The notes beneath the pieces are model-generated. The model ran no database searches. It had not been told where the DNA came from and was given only the letters and a program-made list of their open reading frames with translations. A stretch of 64,000 bases of DNA from Thauera sp. JM12B12 (GTDB lineage: Bacteria > Pseudomonadota > Gammaproteobacteria > Burkholderiales > Rhodocyclaceae): NCBI RefSeq assembly GCF_039614725.1, contig NZ_CP154859.1:3162001-3226000 (forward strand). Reading direction: 5' to 3'. A program made the position numbers and the translations under genes. Position 1 is the first letter of the stretch. Each line of letters opens with the position of its first letter. Shown one piece after another: positions 43,893 to 52,854 of this stretch.

Positions 43893-45213
43893 TGCTCACC
43901 TCCCCGGACTCGACCACCTTCCAGGACTGGATGGCGTTGTTGTGATAGATCGACTTGGTGCCGCGCGCTGCGCGCAGCTGGCCGTAGCTCGGCTGCACGT
44001 AGCCGGTCTCGTCGACCGCGCGCGACTGCAGGATCGCGGGCTTGCCGTCCCACACCCAGTCGATGTTGAAGCGGGTCACCGCCTTCGACAGCACCGGCGT
44101 CTCGAGCCGCGCCTGGCGCCAGTTGATGCCGCCGTCGGTGGACACATCGACACGGGCGACCTTGCCCCGCCCCGACCAGGCCATGCCGGACACGTTGTAG
44201 AAGCCCTTGTCGAGCAACAGCTGGCCGCCCGAGGGTGTGGTGATGACCGACTTGCACTCCTGCACCGAGGTGTATTGGCGATGCAGGCCATCGGGCATGA
44301 GGTCGATGTAATGCACCGCCTCGTCCTTCGCCCCCCAGGGCTTGTCGCCCACCTCGATGCGGCGCAGCCACTTCACCCAGCTCACGCCCTGCACGCCCGG
44401 CACGACGAGGCGCAGCGGGTAGCCGTTCTCGGGGCGCAGCATCTCGCCGTTCATGCCGTAGGCGACGAGGACCTCGCCCGACTCGATCATCTCCATCGGG
44501 ATGGTGCGGGTCATCGACGAACCGTCGGCGCCCTCGGCCAGCACGAAACGGCCCTTCTTGTAGTCGGCGCCGCACATGTCGAGGATGTCCTTGAGCTGCA
44601 CGCCGGTGAACTCGGAACAGGACAGCATGCCGTGCGAGTACTGCACGGTGGGCACCGCGACGTTGCCCCACTCCATGCCGGTGTTGGCACCGCACTCGAT
44701 GAAGTGGATGCGCGAAACCGAGGGCAGCCGCATGATGTCGTCCATGGTGAACACGGCATTGGTCTTGACCATGCCGTTGATCATCAGGCGGTGCTTCGAC
44801 GGGTCGACGTCGTGCCAGCCCTGATGGTGGCGCTCGAAGTGCAGGCCCGAGGGGGTGATGATGCCGAACAGCCCCTGCAGCGGCGTGAATGCCACCGACG
44901 AGCCGCCGACGCGGGTCAGGCCCGGGCTCTCGCGCCGCTGCAGGCCGCGCTCGTACTTCGAGGGCATGCCGTAGGGATTGGCGGCGACCGGCAGTCCGAG
45001 CGTGGTGGACCACTGCGGCAGCTCCAGTATCGCCGGGTCGCCCTCCGCCGCTGCGCGCGCCACCGCAGGCGCCGCCATCGCCGCCGAAGCGGTAAGGAAT
45101 GCCTTGCGCAGAAAATCGCGCCGTCCGTCCTTGACCGCCGCGATCTGCTCGTCGGTCAGGAAGTTCTCCGGCGCAGGCCTGACCCGGCCGGGCCGGGCAT
45201 CGATCATCGCCAT
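43876..45213 (-). CDS. soxC: Sulfane dehydrogenase molybdenum subunit SoxC
   Basis: 445 residues from ATG at 45211-45213, with GGGGAGAGACAACGC upstream. A twin-arginine signal (GRRDFLRKAFLTASAAMAA) and a sulfite-oxidase-type molybdopterin domain follow, with the Mo-ligand cysteine C174 in HFIECGANTG. The C-terminal dimerisation domain contains WSGRGKVARVDVSTDGG. First structural gene of the cluster, 41 bp after soxR. Confidence 0.96.
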   Translation of the reverse strand: MAMIDARPGRVRPAPENFLTDEQIAAVKDGRRDFLRKAFLTASAAMAAPAVARAAAEGDPAILELPQWSTTLGLPVAANPYGMPSKYERGLQRRESPGLTRVGGSSVAFTPLQGLFGIITPSGLHFERHHQGWHDVDPSKHRLMINGMVKTNAVFTMDDIMRLPSVSRIHFIECGANTGMEWGNVAVPTVQYSHGMLSCSEFTGVQLKDILDMCGADYKKGRFVLAEGADGSSMTRTIPMEMIESGEVLVAYGMNGEMLRPENGYPLRLVVPGVQGVSWVKWLRRIEVGDKPWGAKDEAVHYIDLMPDGLHRQYTSVQECKSVITTPSGGQLLLDKGFYNVSGMAWSGRGKVARVDVSTDGGINWRQARLETPVLSKAVTRFNIDWVWDGKPAILQSRAVDETGYVQPSYGQLRAARGTKSIYHNNAIQSWKVVESGEVSNVQVL

Positions 45214-45254
45214 GCGTTGTCTCTCCCCTTGTTGTCTCTGTGCACGATGAAAAC

Positions 45255-45614
45255 TCACTCGTCGTTGTCCGCCGCGTCGTCCTCGAACTTCAGCAGGCCG
45301 GTGCGCTCAGGCGCGCTGAGGTGCTCGCGCGACGCAATCCGCACGCACACCGTCCGGCACAGCTCGGTGAAATCCGGGTCGATCAGCCGGTACATCACCT
45401 GCACCCCATCACGTCGTCGGCCGACCACGCCCGCGCGGTAGAGCATGTTGAGGTGGCGCGAGGCGTTGGCCTGGTTCAGACCCGAGGCCTCGACCACCTC
45501 GTTCACCGAACGCTCTCCGTCGCACAGGCAATGCATGATCTTCAGCCGCGACGGTTCCGACAGCAGGCTGAAATACTCGGCAGCGCTTTCGAAGACTTTC
45601 TCCAGCTCGTCCAT
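45255..45614 (-). CDS. soxR: ArsR-family repressor of the sox genes (SoxR)
   Basis: 119 residues with an ArsR winged HTH: FSLLSEPSRLKIMHCLCDGE, then the recognition region VEASGLNQANASRHLNMLYRAGVV. Cysteines at C29/C31 and near the C-terminus (CRTVCVRI) could form the thiol-redox switch known in SoxR/BigR/SqrR sulfur sensors. First gene of the sox operon, 41 bp before soxC, with its promoter and probable operator at 45655-45683. Confidence 0.92.
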   Translation of the reverse strand: MDELEKVFESAAEYFSLLSEPSRLKIMHCLCDGERSVNEVVEASGLNQANASRHLNMLYRAGVVGRRRDGVQVMYRLIDPDFTELCRTVCVRIASREHLSAPERTGLLKFEDDAADNDE

Positions 45615-45654
45615 ATCAGCCTCTTTGATGGGGTCATTTTTTTAACTTGAATCA

Positions 45655-45683
45655 AATCTAAAACCATATACTCATATAGTCAA
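45655..45683 (-). promoter_or_regulatory. soxR-sox promoter with operator-like repeat in the spacer
   Basis: On the minus strand TTGACT (45683-45678), a 17-nt spacer and TAGATT (45660-45655) form a near-consensus promoter. The spacer holds ATAT-N4-ATAT (45666-45677). An outer imperfect inverted repeat (CAAATCTAA/TTATATTTG, 45653-45697) encloses it and overlaps a TATATT (45689-45694) facing the cytochrome gene on the plus strand. The rest of the 258-bp intergenic region is a leader of about 170 nt for that gene. Confidence 0.65.
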
Positions 45684-45872
45684 GCGCTTATATTTGTGCC
45701 GTGCACCATGACCCACCCCTCAGCCCAGTCACTCGCCGCAGGACGCGCCTGGACGCCATCCGGGTCTCGGCTGCGGGCTATACTCGCCTCTCCCGCGCCG
45801 TTCAGGGCCGGAGCCGGCGCTGCCGGCCGCCATGGCCCGAACCGTTCCAGTTCCCCACCGAGGAGCACCACT

Positions 45873-46172
45873 GTGAAGCTGAAGATAGCGATCGCCGCGC
45901 TCGGCATCGTCGGCCTCGCCGGCCTTGCACATGCGCAGGACCCCAACCTCGCGCGCAACCTGGCGGCCACCTGCGCCAACTGTCATGGCACGAATGGCAA
46001 GAGCCTGGGTGGCATGGAGTCGCTCGCGGGCGAACCAAAGGAAAAACTGCTGCAGAAACTCAACGACTTCCGCTCCGGCGACAAGCCGGCGACGATCATG
46101 CACCAGATCGTTGCCGGCTATAGCGACGAGCAGCTCGCGCTGATCAGCGCCTGGTTTGCCGAGCAGAAATGA
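45873..46172 (+). CDS. Monoheme cytochrome c, flavocytochrome-associated
   Basis: 99 residues from GTG at 45873, with GAGGAG nine bases upstream; a longer N-terminal extension without signal features was rejected. A Sec signal (IAIAALGIVGLAGLAHAQ) precedes one heme site, CANCHG (C34, C37, H38), and the axial-Met region near the C-terminus (ATIMHQIVAGYSDEQ). Overlapping FccB by four bases, it is the likely cytochrome partner (FccA/SoxE type) passing sulfide electrons to the chain. Confidence 0.9.
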   Translation: MKLKIAIAALGIVGLAGLAHAQDPNLARNLAATCANCHGTNGKSLGGMESLAGEPKEKLLQKLNDFRSGDKPATIMHQIVAGYSDEQLALISAWFAEQK

Positions 46173-47470
46173 CGACGGAGACGAGCAAGATGCTGAAAAG
46201 ACGCGATTTCCTGAAGATGGCCGCAGTGGCCGCGGCTAGCGGCGGCACCCTCCCCGGCGCCATCGCCAGCGCCGCCGCGGCGACGGCCAAGGCACGCATG
46301 CACGTGGTCATCGTCGGTGGCGGCTTCGGCGGCGCCACCACGGCGAAGTACCTGCGCATGTGGGGCGAGGACGCGGTCGAGGTCACGCTGATCGAACGCA
46401 ATCCGGCCTTCGTCTCCTGCCCGATGTCGAACCTCGTCATCGGCGGCCTCAAGCAGCTCGAGGACATCACGGTCAGCTACGACAACCTGAAATCGAAGTG
46501 GGGCGTGAAGCTGATCACCGACGATGCGACCGCGATCGACGTCGCCAGGCGTACCGTCACCACCGCGCGCCACGGCACGATCGGCTATGACCGCCTCGTA
46601 CTGTCGCCCGGCATCGATTTCGTCGCCAGCCGCATCGGCGGCCTCGAAGGCAACCAGGAACGCATTCCCCACGCCTGGAAAGCGGGCCCGCAGACGACGC
46701 TGCTGCGCAAGCAGCTCGAGGACATGCCCGACGGCGGCGTGTTCGCGATGCACATCCCGCGTGCCCCATACCGCTGCCCCCCGGGCCCCTACGAGCGAGC
46801 CTGCCTGGTCGCCAACTACCTGCGCCAGGCGAAGCCGAAATCCAAGGTGCTCGTGCTCGATGCCAACGGCGAGATTCAATCGAAGAAGGGCCTCTTCACC
46901 CAGGCCTTCGAGCGCTATGGCGCGCTGATCGAGTACGTCCCCAACAGCGCGCTGCAAAGCGTCGATGCCGCCAGCCTCACCGCCGAGCTCGAGTTCGACT
47001 CGATCAAGGCGGACGTGCTCAACGTCATCCCGCCGATGCGCGCCGGCAACATCGCCACCACCGCCGGCCTGCAGCTGGTGAACGACGCCTGGGTCGATGT
47101 CGACTGGCTCACCCTCGAGGCCAAGGGCATGCCCGGCGTGCACGTCATCGGCGACGCACTGTTCCCGGCGCCGGCCATGCCGAAGTCGGGCCACATGGCG
47201 AACCAGCACGGCAAGGTGGTCGCCGCCGCCATCCTCAACCTCGCCGCCGGCCTGCCGCCGAACCCGGCGCCCGTGGTGATGAACACCTGCTACAGCTTCG
47301 TGGACGGCAAGAACGTGATCCACGTCGCCTCCGTGCATCAGTTCGACGCCGACAAGCGCCAGCCGATGCCGGTCAGCGGCGCCGGCGGACTGTCCGCAGC
47401 CGCCAACGAGATCGAAGGCAAGACCGCCCTCGCCTGGGCACGCAACATCTGGGCGGACATGCTGGCCTGA
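46169..47470 (+). CDS. fccB: Flavocytochrome c sulfide dehydrogenase, flavin subunit
   Basis: 433 residues; ATG at 46169 overlaps the preceding stop (ATGA), while ATG at 46190 with GGAG nine bases upstream is an alternative. A Tat signal (KRRDFLKMAAVAAASGG), the FAD-binding VVIVGGGFGGATTAKYL motif, the redox-active Cys regions FVSCPMSNLVIGG and RCPPGPYERAC and the C-terminal FGPPSCV-like domain (here TCYSFVDGKNVIHVAS) identify FccB/SoxF. It oxidises sulfide to sulfur in the periplasm. Confidence 0.94.
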   Translation: MTTETSKMLKRRDFLKMAAVAAASGGTLPGAIASAAAATAKARMHVVIVGGGFGGATTAKYLRMWGEDAVEVTLIERNPAFVSCPMSNLVIGGLKQLEDITVSYDNLKSKWGVKLITDDATAIDVARRTVTTARHGTIGYDRLVLSPGIDFVASRIGGLEGNQERIPHAWKAGPQTTLLRKQLEDMPDGGVFAMHIPRAPYRCPPGPYERACLVANYLRQAKPKSKVLVLDANGEIQSKKGLFTQAFERYGALIEYVPNSALQSVDAASLTAELEFDSIKADVLNVIPPMRAGNIATTAGLQLVNDAWVDVDWLTLEAKGMPGVHVIGDALFPAPAMPKSGHMANQHGKVVAAAILNLAAGLPPNPAPVVMNTCYSFVDGKNVIHVASVHQFDADKRQPMPVSGAGGLSAAANEIEGKTALAWARNIWADMLA

Positions 47471-47493
47471 GGCGGACGGCGCGCCGAAGCGCA

Positions 47494-47524
47494 GACGGGG
47501 TCCCGCGGGACCCCGTCGTTTTAT
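47494..47524 (+). terminator. Intrinsic terminator after fccB
   Basis: GACGGGGTCCC and GGGACCCCGTC (47494-47517) form perfect 11-bp arms, followed by GTTTTATT. The hairpin is nearly palindromic with a two-base GC centre. Confidence 0.88.
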
Positions 47525-47549
47525 TACCGCGCGCCTGCGGCCCCGCTGT

Positions 47550-48170
47550 TCAGTCGAGCGTGCTGATGTAGAGCGCCACCGCCTTCACCTCGAGCTCCGA
47601 GAGCTTCGAGGCGATCGAGTGCATGATCTCGTTGTCGTTGGTGCGCGCGCGGCTGTTGAAGGACTTCAGCTGCGCCTCGATGTAGCGCGGCACCTGCCCC
47701 GCCAGGCGCGGCAGCTGGTCGGTGCCGTGCCCCTGGTCGCCGTGACAGCCTGCACAGGCAGCGACACCCGAGTATTCGTTGCCGCGATGGAAGATGAAGC
47801 GCCCGACCGCAGCCAACTCCGCGTCTCGCGCCTCGCGCGGCTTGGTCGGCTTCTGCTCGAAATACACGCCGAGCGCCAGCATCTCGTCGGGGGTAAGGTC
47901 CTGCGCCATGCCGTTCATGGTGTCGCTCTTGCGCCGGCCCGACTGGAAGTCGCCGAGCTGCTTGGCGATGTACTGGTGGTGCTGGCCCGCGAGGCGTGGA
48001 TACAGCGGCGAGGAGCTGTCGCCGTCGGCGCCGTGGCAGAGCGCGCAACGTCCGGCGCTGATCTCGGCGGCACGCGCCAGGTCGACCTTCGGCAATTCCG
48101 CCGCCGCCACCGCCCACGGCACGCCGAGCCCCATCGCACCAAGAATCCAGAGCCTGCTCCACGCCTTCAT
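47550..48170 (-). CDS. Diheme cytochrome c4-like protein
   Basis: 206 residues from ATG at 48168-48170, with GGGAGG upstream. A Sec signal (LWILGAMGLGVPWAVAAA) and two heme domains: CALCHG and CAGCHG, each followed by YPRLAGQHHQYI or LPRLAGQVPRYIEAQL, the c4 repeat pattern. A periplasmic electron carrier, possibly between the Sox or Fcc cytochromes and the cbb3 oxidase. It is convergent with fccB and has a TATAAA hexamer upstream (48228-48233). Confidence 0.92.
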   Translation of the reverse strand: MKAWSRLWILGAMGLGVPWAVAAAELPKVDLARAAEISAGRCALCHGADGDSSSPLYPRLAGQHHQYIAKQLGDFQSGRRKSDTMNGMAQDLTPDEMLALGVYFEQKPTKPREARDAELAAVGRFIFHRGNEYSGVAACAGCHGDQGHGTDQLPRLAGQVPRYIEAQLKSFNSRARTNDNEIMHSIASKLSELEVKAVALYISTLD

Positions 48171-48336
48171 GCCCGCCTCCCTTGCGTCATCGTGTATGCG
48201 GGCATCCACCCGACGCCCGCGGCCGAGTTTATAAGACTTTGACGATAGACTGAACAGACGCGCGATCGTCGTACCCGCCGGCAGACCCGCCCGGCGCTCG
48301 ACGGGGGGCGCCGCTCATCGGAGGGGCGGCAAGATC

Positions 48337-48771
48337 TCAGGCACGGCTCGACCAGCCGAGCTCGAGCAGCCACGGCGATTCACCGGCGTCCAGCGCAGCG
48401 CGCACGTACCCGACCAGCGCCTCGGGCAGGCACTGGCGATCGTGCCAGTCCAGGCGATCGCACTTGTCCGGCTCGACGATGCGCGGCTCACCCGCGAAGC
48501 GCTCCGCGCGCACGAAGAAATCGATCCGGTTGGTATCCGAGAGTCGGTGCACCACACCGATGAGCCGCAAATCGGCCTCGGCCACCTCGAGCCCCGTCTC
48601 CTCGCGCAGTTCGCGCCGCGCAGCCATGCGGATCGACTCACCGGGTTCGACGTGCCCGCCAGGCAGGCTGTACAGGCCGTCGAAAAAGCCGGTACCGGCG
48701 CGACGCATCAGCAGCAGCCTTCCCTCGCGCTCGCAGAGCACATGCACGCCGGTTGGGATGCCAAGGTGCAT
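48337..48771 (-). CDS. Nudix hydrolase
   Basis: 144 residues from ATG at 48769-48771. The Nudix box is complete: GGHVEPGESIRMAARRELREETGL in parts (G-x5-E-x7-REL-x-EE-x-G). It follows dut with a four-base ATGA overlap, so the two house-cleaning enzymes are translationally coupled. The substrate is a nucleoside diphosphate derivative by family; CrcB-like or MutT-like specificity cannot be told. Confidence 0.93.
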   Translation of the reverse strand: MHLGIPTGVHVLCEREGRLLLMRRAGTGFFDGLYSLPGGHVEPGESIRMAARRELREETGLEVAEADLRLIGVVHRLSDTNRIDFFVRAERFAGEPRIVEPDKCDRLDWHDRQCLPEALVGYVRAALDAGESPWLLELGWSSRA

Positions 48772-49220
48772 CAGTGCTTCCCCGTACTGCCGAAACCGTC
48801 GGCACCGCGCGCGCTCGCATCGAAGCTGTCGACCAGGTTGAAGCCGACCTGCAGCACCGGCACCACCACGAGCTGGGCAATGCGCTCCATGGGCTGGATG
48901 GTGAAGCTCGCCCGACCGCGGTTCCACACCGAAACGAAGATCTGCCCCTGGTAGTCGGAGTCGATCAGCCCCACGAGATTGCCGAGCACGATGCCGTGCT
49001 TGTGACCGAGTCCCGAACGCGGCAACACCATCGCGGCCAGACCGGGGTCGGCAAGATGGATCGCCAGGCCGCTCGGCACCAGCGTGGTCTCGCCCGGATG
49101 GAGGGTGATCGGCCCCGGGAGACACGCGCGCAGGTCGAGACCCGCCGCACCTTCGGTGGCGTAGGCAGGCGGATGGGTCTTGAGGCGCTCGTCGAGCAGC
49201 TTCACGTCTATTCGGTGCAT
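48771..49220 (-). CDS. dut: dUTP pyrophosphatase
   Basis: 149 residues from ATG at 49218-49220, behind GGAGAGAGACGAG. The five trimeric dUTPase motifs are visible: [44 protein letters not shown] (in parts), [10 protein letters not shown] and [12 protein letters not shown]. It hydrolyses dUTP to dUMP, preventing uracil in DNA. It lies 73 bp behind coaBC, an arrangement conserved in many proteobacteria. Confidence 0.97.
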   Translation of the reverse strand: MHRIDVKLLDERLKTHPPAYATEGAAGLDLRACLPGPITLHPGETTLVPSGLAIHLADPGLAAMVLPRSGLGHKHGIVLGNLVGLIDSDYQGQIFVSVWNRGRASFTIQPMERIAQLVVVPVLQVGFNLVDSFDASARGADGFGSTGKH

Positions 49221-49293
49221 CTCGTCTCTCTCCTGCGCACCAGCCGCATGAGGCGACGAGGTGCGATTCGGGTCTGATCCAGGGCGGGCTGCC

Positions 49294-50481
49294 TCAGCCA
49301 GCCAGCAGTCGGGCAAGGTGGGCGACGATTCCGCGCGCCACCTCGGCCTTGGGCGCACGCGGCAGAGGGTGACGCCCGGCATCGTCGTAGAGGATCACGG
49401 TGTTGTCGTCCCCGCCCATGCCATCGCTGACCAGATTGCCTACCAACATCGGGAGGCGCTTGTTGCGCCGCTTGCCCTCGGCGTACGCGTCCAGATCGCG
49501 GCTCTCGGCGGCGAAGCCGACACAGAAGGGCGCATCCTCGCGCGCCGCAACCTCGGCAAGAATGTCCGGATTCGGGGTCAGCGACACGGTCATCGTATCC
49601 GCCGATTTTTTCAGCTTGTGTTCGGCCGTCGCCAGCGGGCGGTAGTCCGCCACCGCCGCCACCGCGATGAAGACCTGGGCGCCCGGCAGCGCGTCGAGCA
49701 CCGCGTCGCGCATCTGCAGCGCGCTCGAAACCGGCACGCAGCGCACACCGGCGGGCACCGGCAGACTGACCGGGCCGCTCACCAGCACCACCTCCGCGCC
49801 CGCCTGCGCACACGCGCGCGCCAGCGCGTACCCCATCTTCCCCGAACTGATATTGGTGATCCCGCGCACCGGATCGATCGCCTCGAAGGTCGGCCCCGCA
49901 GTCAGCACCACCTTGCGCCCGCCGAGCAGCTTGGGCACGAAGAAGCCCTCCAGGCGCTCGAGCAGTTCCTCGGGCTCGAGCATCCGGCCCATGCCGACCT
50001 CACCGCAGGCCTGGTCGCCTGCGCCGGGCCCGAACACCGTCACGCCGTCGCCACGGATGAGGGCGAGATTGCGCTGCGTCGGCGGGGACTCCCACATCTG
50101 GCGGTTCATCGCCGGCGCGACGACGAGCGGCACGTCGCGCGCCAGGCACAGCGTCGTGAGCAGGTCGTCCGCACGCCCCTGCGCCAAGCGGGCAAGGAAA
50201 TCCGCCGTCGCCGGCGCGACCACGATGGCATCGGCCTCGCGCCCGAGATCGATGTGCGCCATGTTGTTCGGCATGCGCGCATCCCACAGGTCGGTCCACA
50301 CCCTGTTGCCGGACAAGGCCTGAAAGGTGACGGGGGTGACGAAATGCGCCCCGCCTTCGCTCAGGACGACGTGCACGTCGCCCCCCCCCTTGACCAGCAG
50401 GCGGACCAACTCTGCCGCCTTGTAGGCCGCGATGCCGCCACTGACCCCGAGAACGATTCTGCGACCCTTCAAAATGCTCAT
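49294..50481 (-). CDS. coaBC: Bifunctional phosphopantothenoylcysteine decarboxylase/synthetase
   Basis: 395 residues from ATG at 50479-50481; a GTG three codons upstream is possible. The N-terminal CoaC flavoprotein part has [28 protein letters not shown] and the PAMNRQMW active-site motif; the C-terminal CoaB part begins [21 protein letters not shown] (in parts) and has the [12 protein letters not shown] motif. Both steps lead to coenzyme A. Divergent from radC, with a 78-bp gap. Confidence 0.97.
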   Translation of the reverse strand: MSILKGRRIVLGVSGGIAAYKAAELVRLLVKGGGDVHVVLSEGGAHFVTPVTFQALSGNRVWTDLWDARMPNNMAHIDLGREADAIVVAPATADFLARLAQGRADDLLTTLCLARDVPLVVAPAMNRQMWESPPTQRNLALIRGDGVTVFGPGAGDQACGEVGMGRMLEPEELLERLEGFFVPKLLGGRKVVLTAGPTFEAIDPVRGITNISSGKMGYALARACAQAGAEVVLVSGPVSLPVPAGVRCVPVSSALQMRDAVLDALPGAQVFIAVAAVADYRPLATAEHKLKKSADTMTVSLTPNPDILAEVAAREDAPFCVGFAAESRDLDAYAEGKRRNKRLPMLVGNLVSDGMGGDDNTVILYDDAGRHPLPRAPKAEVARGIVAHLARLLAG

Positions 50482-50559
50482 GACATTCACTTATACTTTC
50501 GGCATTTCATGCCTTGTGGTCAAGGCGCCCACCCTGCATCCCCAGGAGTCCGAAACGCA

Positions 50560-51237
50560 ATGGCGATCACCGACTGGCCCGCGGACGAGCGCCCGCGTGA
50601 GAAACTGCTGGCACGCGGCCCCGCTGCGCTCTCCGATGCGGAACTGCTGGCAATCTTCCTGCGCGTCGGCATCCGCGGCCAGAGCGCGGTCGATCTTGCA
50701 CGCACGCTGCTCGCGCGCTTCGGCAGCCTTACCCGCATGTGCACCGCCGGGGCGCAGGAATTCTCGGCGGTCCCCGGCATGGGACTGGCCAAGTATGCCC
50801 AACTGCAGGCGGTCATGGAACTGTCGCGACGGGCGCTGTTCGAGACCCTGCGCGCACGGCCGCTCTTCGACTCGCCGCAGGTCGTGCGCGACTGGCTGCG
50901 CCTGCGCCTTGGCCACCTGCCGCACGAAACCTTCTGCATCCTGCTGCTCGACGCCCGTCACTGCCTGATCGAGGCCGTCGATCTCTTTCGCGGGACGCTC
51001 ACCCAGACCTCGGTCTATCCCCGCGAGGTGGTGAAGCTCGCCCTCGCCCATAATGCCGCCGCAGTCATCCTTGCACACAACCACCCCTCGGGCGCAGCAG
51101 AGCCGAGCACTGCCGACGAACTCCTCACCCGCGCCCTCAAGGAGGCACTCAGCCTTGTCGATGTGCGCGTGCTCGACCATTTCGTGGTCCCGGCACACGG
51201 TTCTCCGGTATCATTCGCCGAACGCGGGCTGCTCTGA
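50560..51237 (+). CDS. radC: DNA repair protein RadC homolog (JAB/MPN domain)
   Basis: 225 residues from ATG at 50560, with CCAGGAG upstream; a very long in-frame upstream extension is antisense to coaBC and was rejected. An N-terminal UPF0758 helix-hairpin-helix part ([21 protein letters not shown] in two blocks, [14 protein letters not shown]) and a C-terminal MPN domain with [11 protein letters not shown] (metal ligands) are seen. Function in repair is uncertain for this family. Next to rpmB, as often found. Confidence 0.93.
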   Translation: MAITDWPADERPREKLLARGPAALSDAELLAIFLRVGIRGQSAVDLARTLLARFGSLTRMCTAGAQEFSAVPGMGLAKYAQLQAVMELSRRALFETLRARPLFDSPQVVRDWLRLRLGHLPHETFCILLLDARHCLIEAVDLFRGTLTQTSVYPREVVKLALAHNAAAVILAHNHPSGAAEPSTADELLTRALKEALSLVDVRVLDHFVVPAHGSPVSFAERGLL

Positions 51238-51308
51238 CGTGTCGCTGCCCGATCACCTGGCGCGGCACCCCCGACTGCCGAGCGCACGCGCATTTTCCGG
51301 CGCGGGGC

Positions 51309-51337
51309 TTGCCTTGACCGCTGCCCTTGCATTATCC
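51309..51337 (+). promoter_or_regulatory. Promoter of rpmB-rpmG
   Basis: TTGCCT (51309-51314) and TTATCC (51332-51337) with a 17-nt spacer lie 40 bp before rpmB. Start would be near 51344, leaving a 33-nt leader with CTGGAG as ribosome-binding site. Confidence 0.5.
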
Positions 51338-51376
51338 TCGCACGTTTTCCGAAATCCGAATTCCCTGGAGCATCGT

Positions 51377-51613
51377 ATGGCTCGCGTCTGCCAAGTGACC
51401 GGTAAAGCACCGATGGTGGGAAATAACGTTTCCCACGCAAACAACAAGACCAAGCGTCGTTTCCTGCCCAACCTGCAGAGCCGCCGCTTCTGGAGCGAAG
51501 GCGAGAACCGCTGGATTCGCCTGCGCGTTTCCAACGCGGGTCTGCGCACGATCGACAAGAAAGGCATCGACGTCGTCCTTGCCGAGCTTCGCGCCCGCGG
51601 CGAGAAGCTGTAA
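51377..51613 (+). CDS. rpmB: Ribosomal protein bL28
   Basis: 78 residues from ATG at 51377 (CTGGAG upstream). [20 protein letters not shown] and [14 protein letters not shown] are the bL28 signatures. No zinc-type cysteine pairs beyond the single C. Followed by rpmG, 25 bp away. Confidence 0.98.
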   Translation: MARVCQVTGKAPMVGNNVSHANNKTKRRFLPNLQSRRFWSEGENRWIRLRVSNAGLRTIDKKGIDVVLAELRARGEKL

Positions 51614-51638
51614 GCAACCGAACTGAACGGAGAACGCC

Positions 51639-51806
51639 ATGGCCAAGGGCATCCGCGAAAAGATCAAGCTGGAGTCGACCGCAGGTACCGGTCACTTCTA
51701 CACCACCTCGAAGAACAAGCGCACCACGCCTGAGAAACTCGAGTTCAACAAGTACGACCCGGTCGCGCGCAAGCACGTCCCGTACAAGGAAGTGAAGCTG
51801 AAGTAA
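51639..51806 (+). CDS. rpmG: Ribosomal protein bL33
   Basis: 55 residues, [20 protein letters not shown] at the start, [20 protein letters not shown] in the middle. CGGAGAACGCC gives the ribosome-binding site. It is the cysteine-free (C-minus) form of bL33, so no zinc is bound. Second gene of the rpmB-rpmG operon, before a strong terminator. Confidence 0.97.
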   Translation: MAKGIREKIKLESTAGTGHFYTTSKNKRTTPEKLEFNKYDPVARKHVPYKEVKLK

Positions 51807-51864
51807 TCCGTCTCGGCAGACGCTCCGCGCGTCTCGGCCGAAACGAAGCTGCTCCAGAAAACAC

Positions 51865-51900
51865 GAAGGGCCATCGGATTTTCCGATGGCCCTTCCGCTT
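51865..51900 (+). terminator. Intrinsic terminator after rpmG
   Basis: Perfect 14-bp arms (51865-51878 and 51882-51895, GAAGGGCCATCGGA and its complement) with a TTT loop, then CGCTTTT. Convergent with the cold-shock gene. Confidence 0.88.
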
Positions 51901-51951
51901 TTCATCCACCACCGGCGAGCGACAGCGGATGCGACTACAAGCGTTACGGGA

Positions 51952-52155
51952 TCACGCGCGCTGGATGTTCGACGCCTGCTTGCCCTTGGGACCCTGGGTC
52001 ACCTCGAAGGACACTTTCTCGCCTTCTTTGAGGCTCTTGAAACCGCTCATGTTGATGGCGGAGAAATGTGCGAACAGGTCCTCGCTTCCATCATCGGGCG
52101 TGATGAAACCGAAACCCTTGGAATCGTTGAACCACTTCACGGTACCAGTTGCCAT
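51952..52155 (-). CDS. Cold-shock-domain protein (CspA family)
   Basis: 67 residues from ATG at 52153-52155. RNP1 KGFGFITPD and RNP2-type DLFAHFSAI are present in a [16 protein letters not shown] context. An RNA/DNA chaperone. AAGGATCC is the ribosome-binding region. A near-consensus promoter 135-163 bp upstream gives a leader of about 128 nt, the long 5' UTR that is typical of cold-regulated csp genes. Confidence 0.95.
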   Translation of the reverse strand: MATGTVKWFNDSKGFGFITPDDGSEDLFAHFSAINMSGFKSLKEGEKVSFEVTQGPKGKQASNIQRA

Positions 52156-52289
52156 ATTGCTTGGATCCTTCAAGGTTGCGTGTTACGCCATCCCGGCATG
52201 ACCGGAACGGTCGGTGTCGGCGCTGACGGGGACCAGACGACCCAACGGCAAACTGCTCGGGACCAAGCTCCAGCCGGCGCGTGTCCTAG

Positions 52290-52318
52290 CTTTTACGCAT
52301 TCGCCCATGCAGCGTCAA
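52290..52318 (-). promoter_or_regulatory. Promoter of the cold-shock gene with long leader
   Basis: Minus strand TTGACG (52318-52313), 17 nt, TAAAAG (52295-52290); start near 52283. This is inside the 390-bp gap 52156-52545 shared with clpS. The central part of that gap (about 52320-52510) shows nothing else I can support. Confidence 0.6.
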
Positions 52319-52511
52319 CGGTCTTTCCGCGCCCATTTTTGGCGCAGCGCAACAGCCTGAATGGCCGCAACAAGGGAGTTTCTGAATGAACTCCATATCT
52401 TGTGCGGCACACCTTCTTTGACGCAGCGCACGAAAGCGGATCGGTCTGTGCGCCGGACGCCACAGCACACCCCCCGCATGGAACCGCCACGAAGGTGTGA
52501 CCCGAGGCGTG

Positions 52512-52539
52512 TTGCACTCTGCTTCGGCATCGTTAGAAT
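52512..52539 (+). promoter_or_regulatory. Promoter of clpS-clpA
   Basis: TTGCAC (52512-52517), a 16-nt spacer and TAGAAT (52534-52539) precede clpS. The expected start (about 52546) falls on the clpS ATG itself, and no clear ribosome-binding site is present, which would make the mRNA leaderless if this is the true promoter. Confidence 0.5.
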
Positions 52540-52545
52540 GGATTT

Positions 52546-52854
52546 ATGGGCACCCGAAAACAAGATGATCTCGTTCTGGAAGCAAAGCGGACACGGACTC
52601 GTCCGCCACCTCTGTACAAGGTCCTGCTGCTTAACGACGATTACACGCCGATGGATTTCGTCATCGTCGTCCTGCAGAAATATTTCGGCATGGATCGCGA
52701 ACGTGCCACGCGAGTCATGCTCCAAGTCCACAGAGAGGGCATGGGGGTATGCGGCGTCTTTCCCAGGGACATCGCCACGACCAAGGTTGAGCAGGTCACC
52801 TCGTTTGCTCGTCAGCATCAACATCCGCTGGCATGCGTGATGGAGGAAAATTGA
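52546..52854 (+). CDS. clpS: ClpS adaptor for N-end rule degradation
   Basis: 102 residues. [20 protein letters not shown] carries the N-degron binding elements (Asn-Asp pair and the hydrophobic pocket Met), and [19 protein letters not shown] the conserved His. The flexible N-terminal arm (first 25 residues) enters ClpA. Stop and clpA ATG are adjacent (TGAATG). Delivers N-end rule substrates to ClpAP. Confidence 0.97.
   Translation: MGTRKQDDLVLEAKRTRTRPPPLYKVLLLNDDYTPMDFVIVVLQKYFGMDRERATRVMLQVHREGMGVCGVFPRDIATTKVEQVTSFARQHQHPLACVMEEN

Noticed and set aside
45619..45640. TTTGATGGGGTCATTT before soxR as an Fnr box
   Set aside because: Only one half-site fits; the second is shifted by a base, so symmetry is lost.
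49261..50559. Long in-frame extension of radC over coaBC
   Set aside because: Antisense to a certain bifunctional CoaBC; RadC family proteins start near the ATG at 50560.
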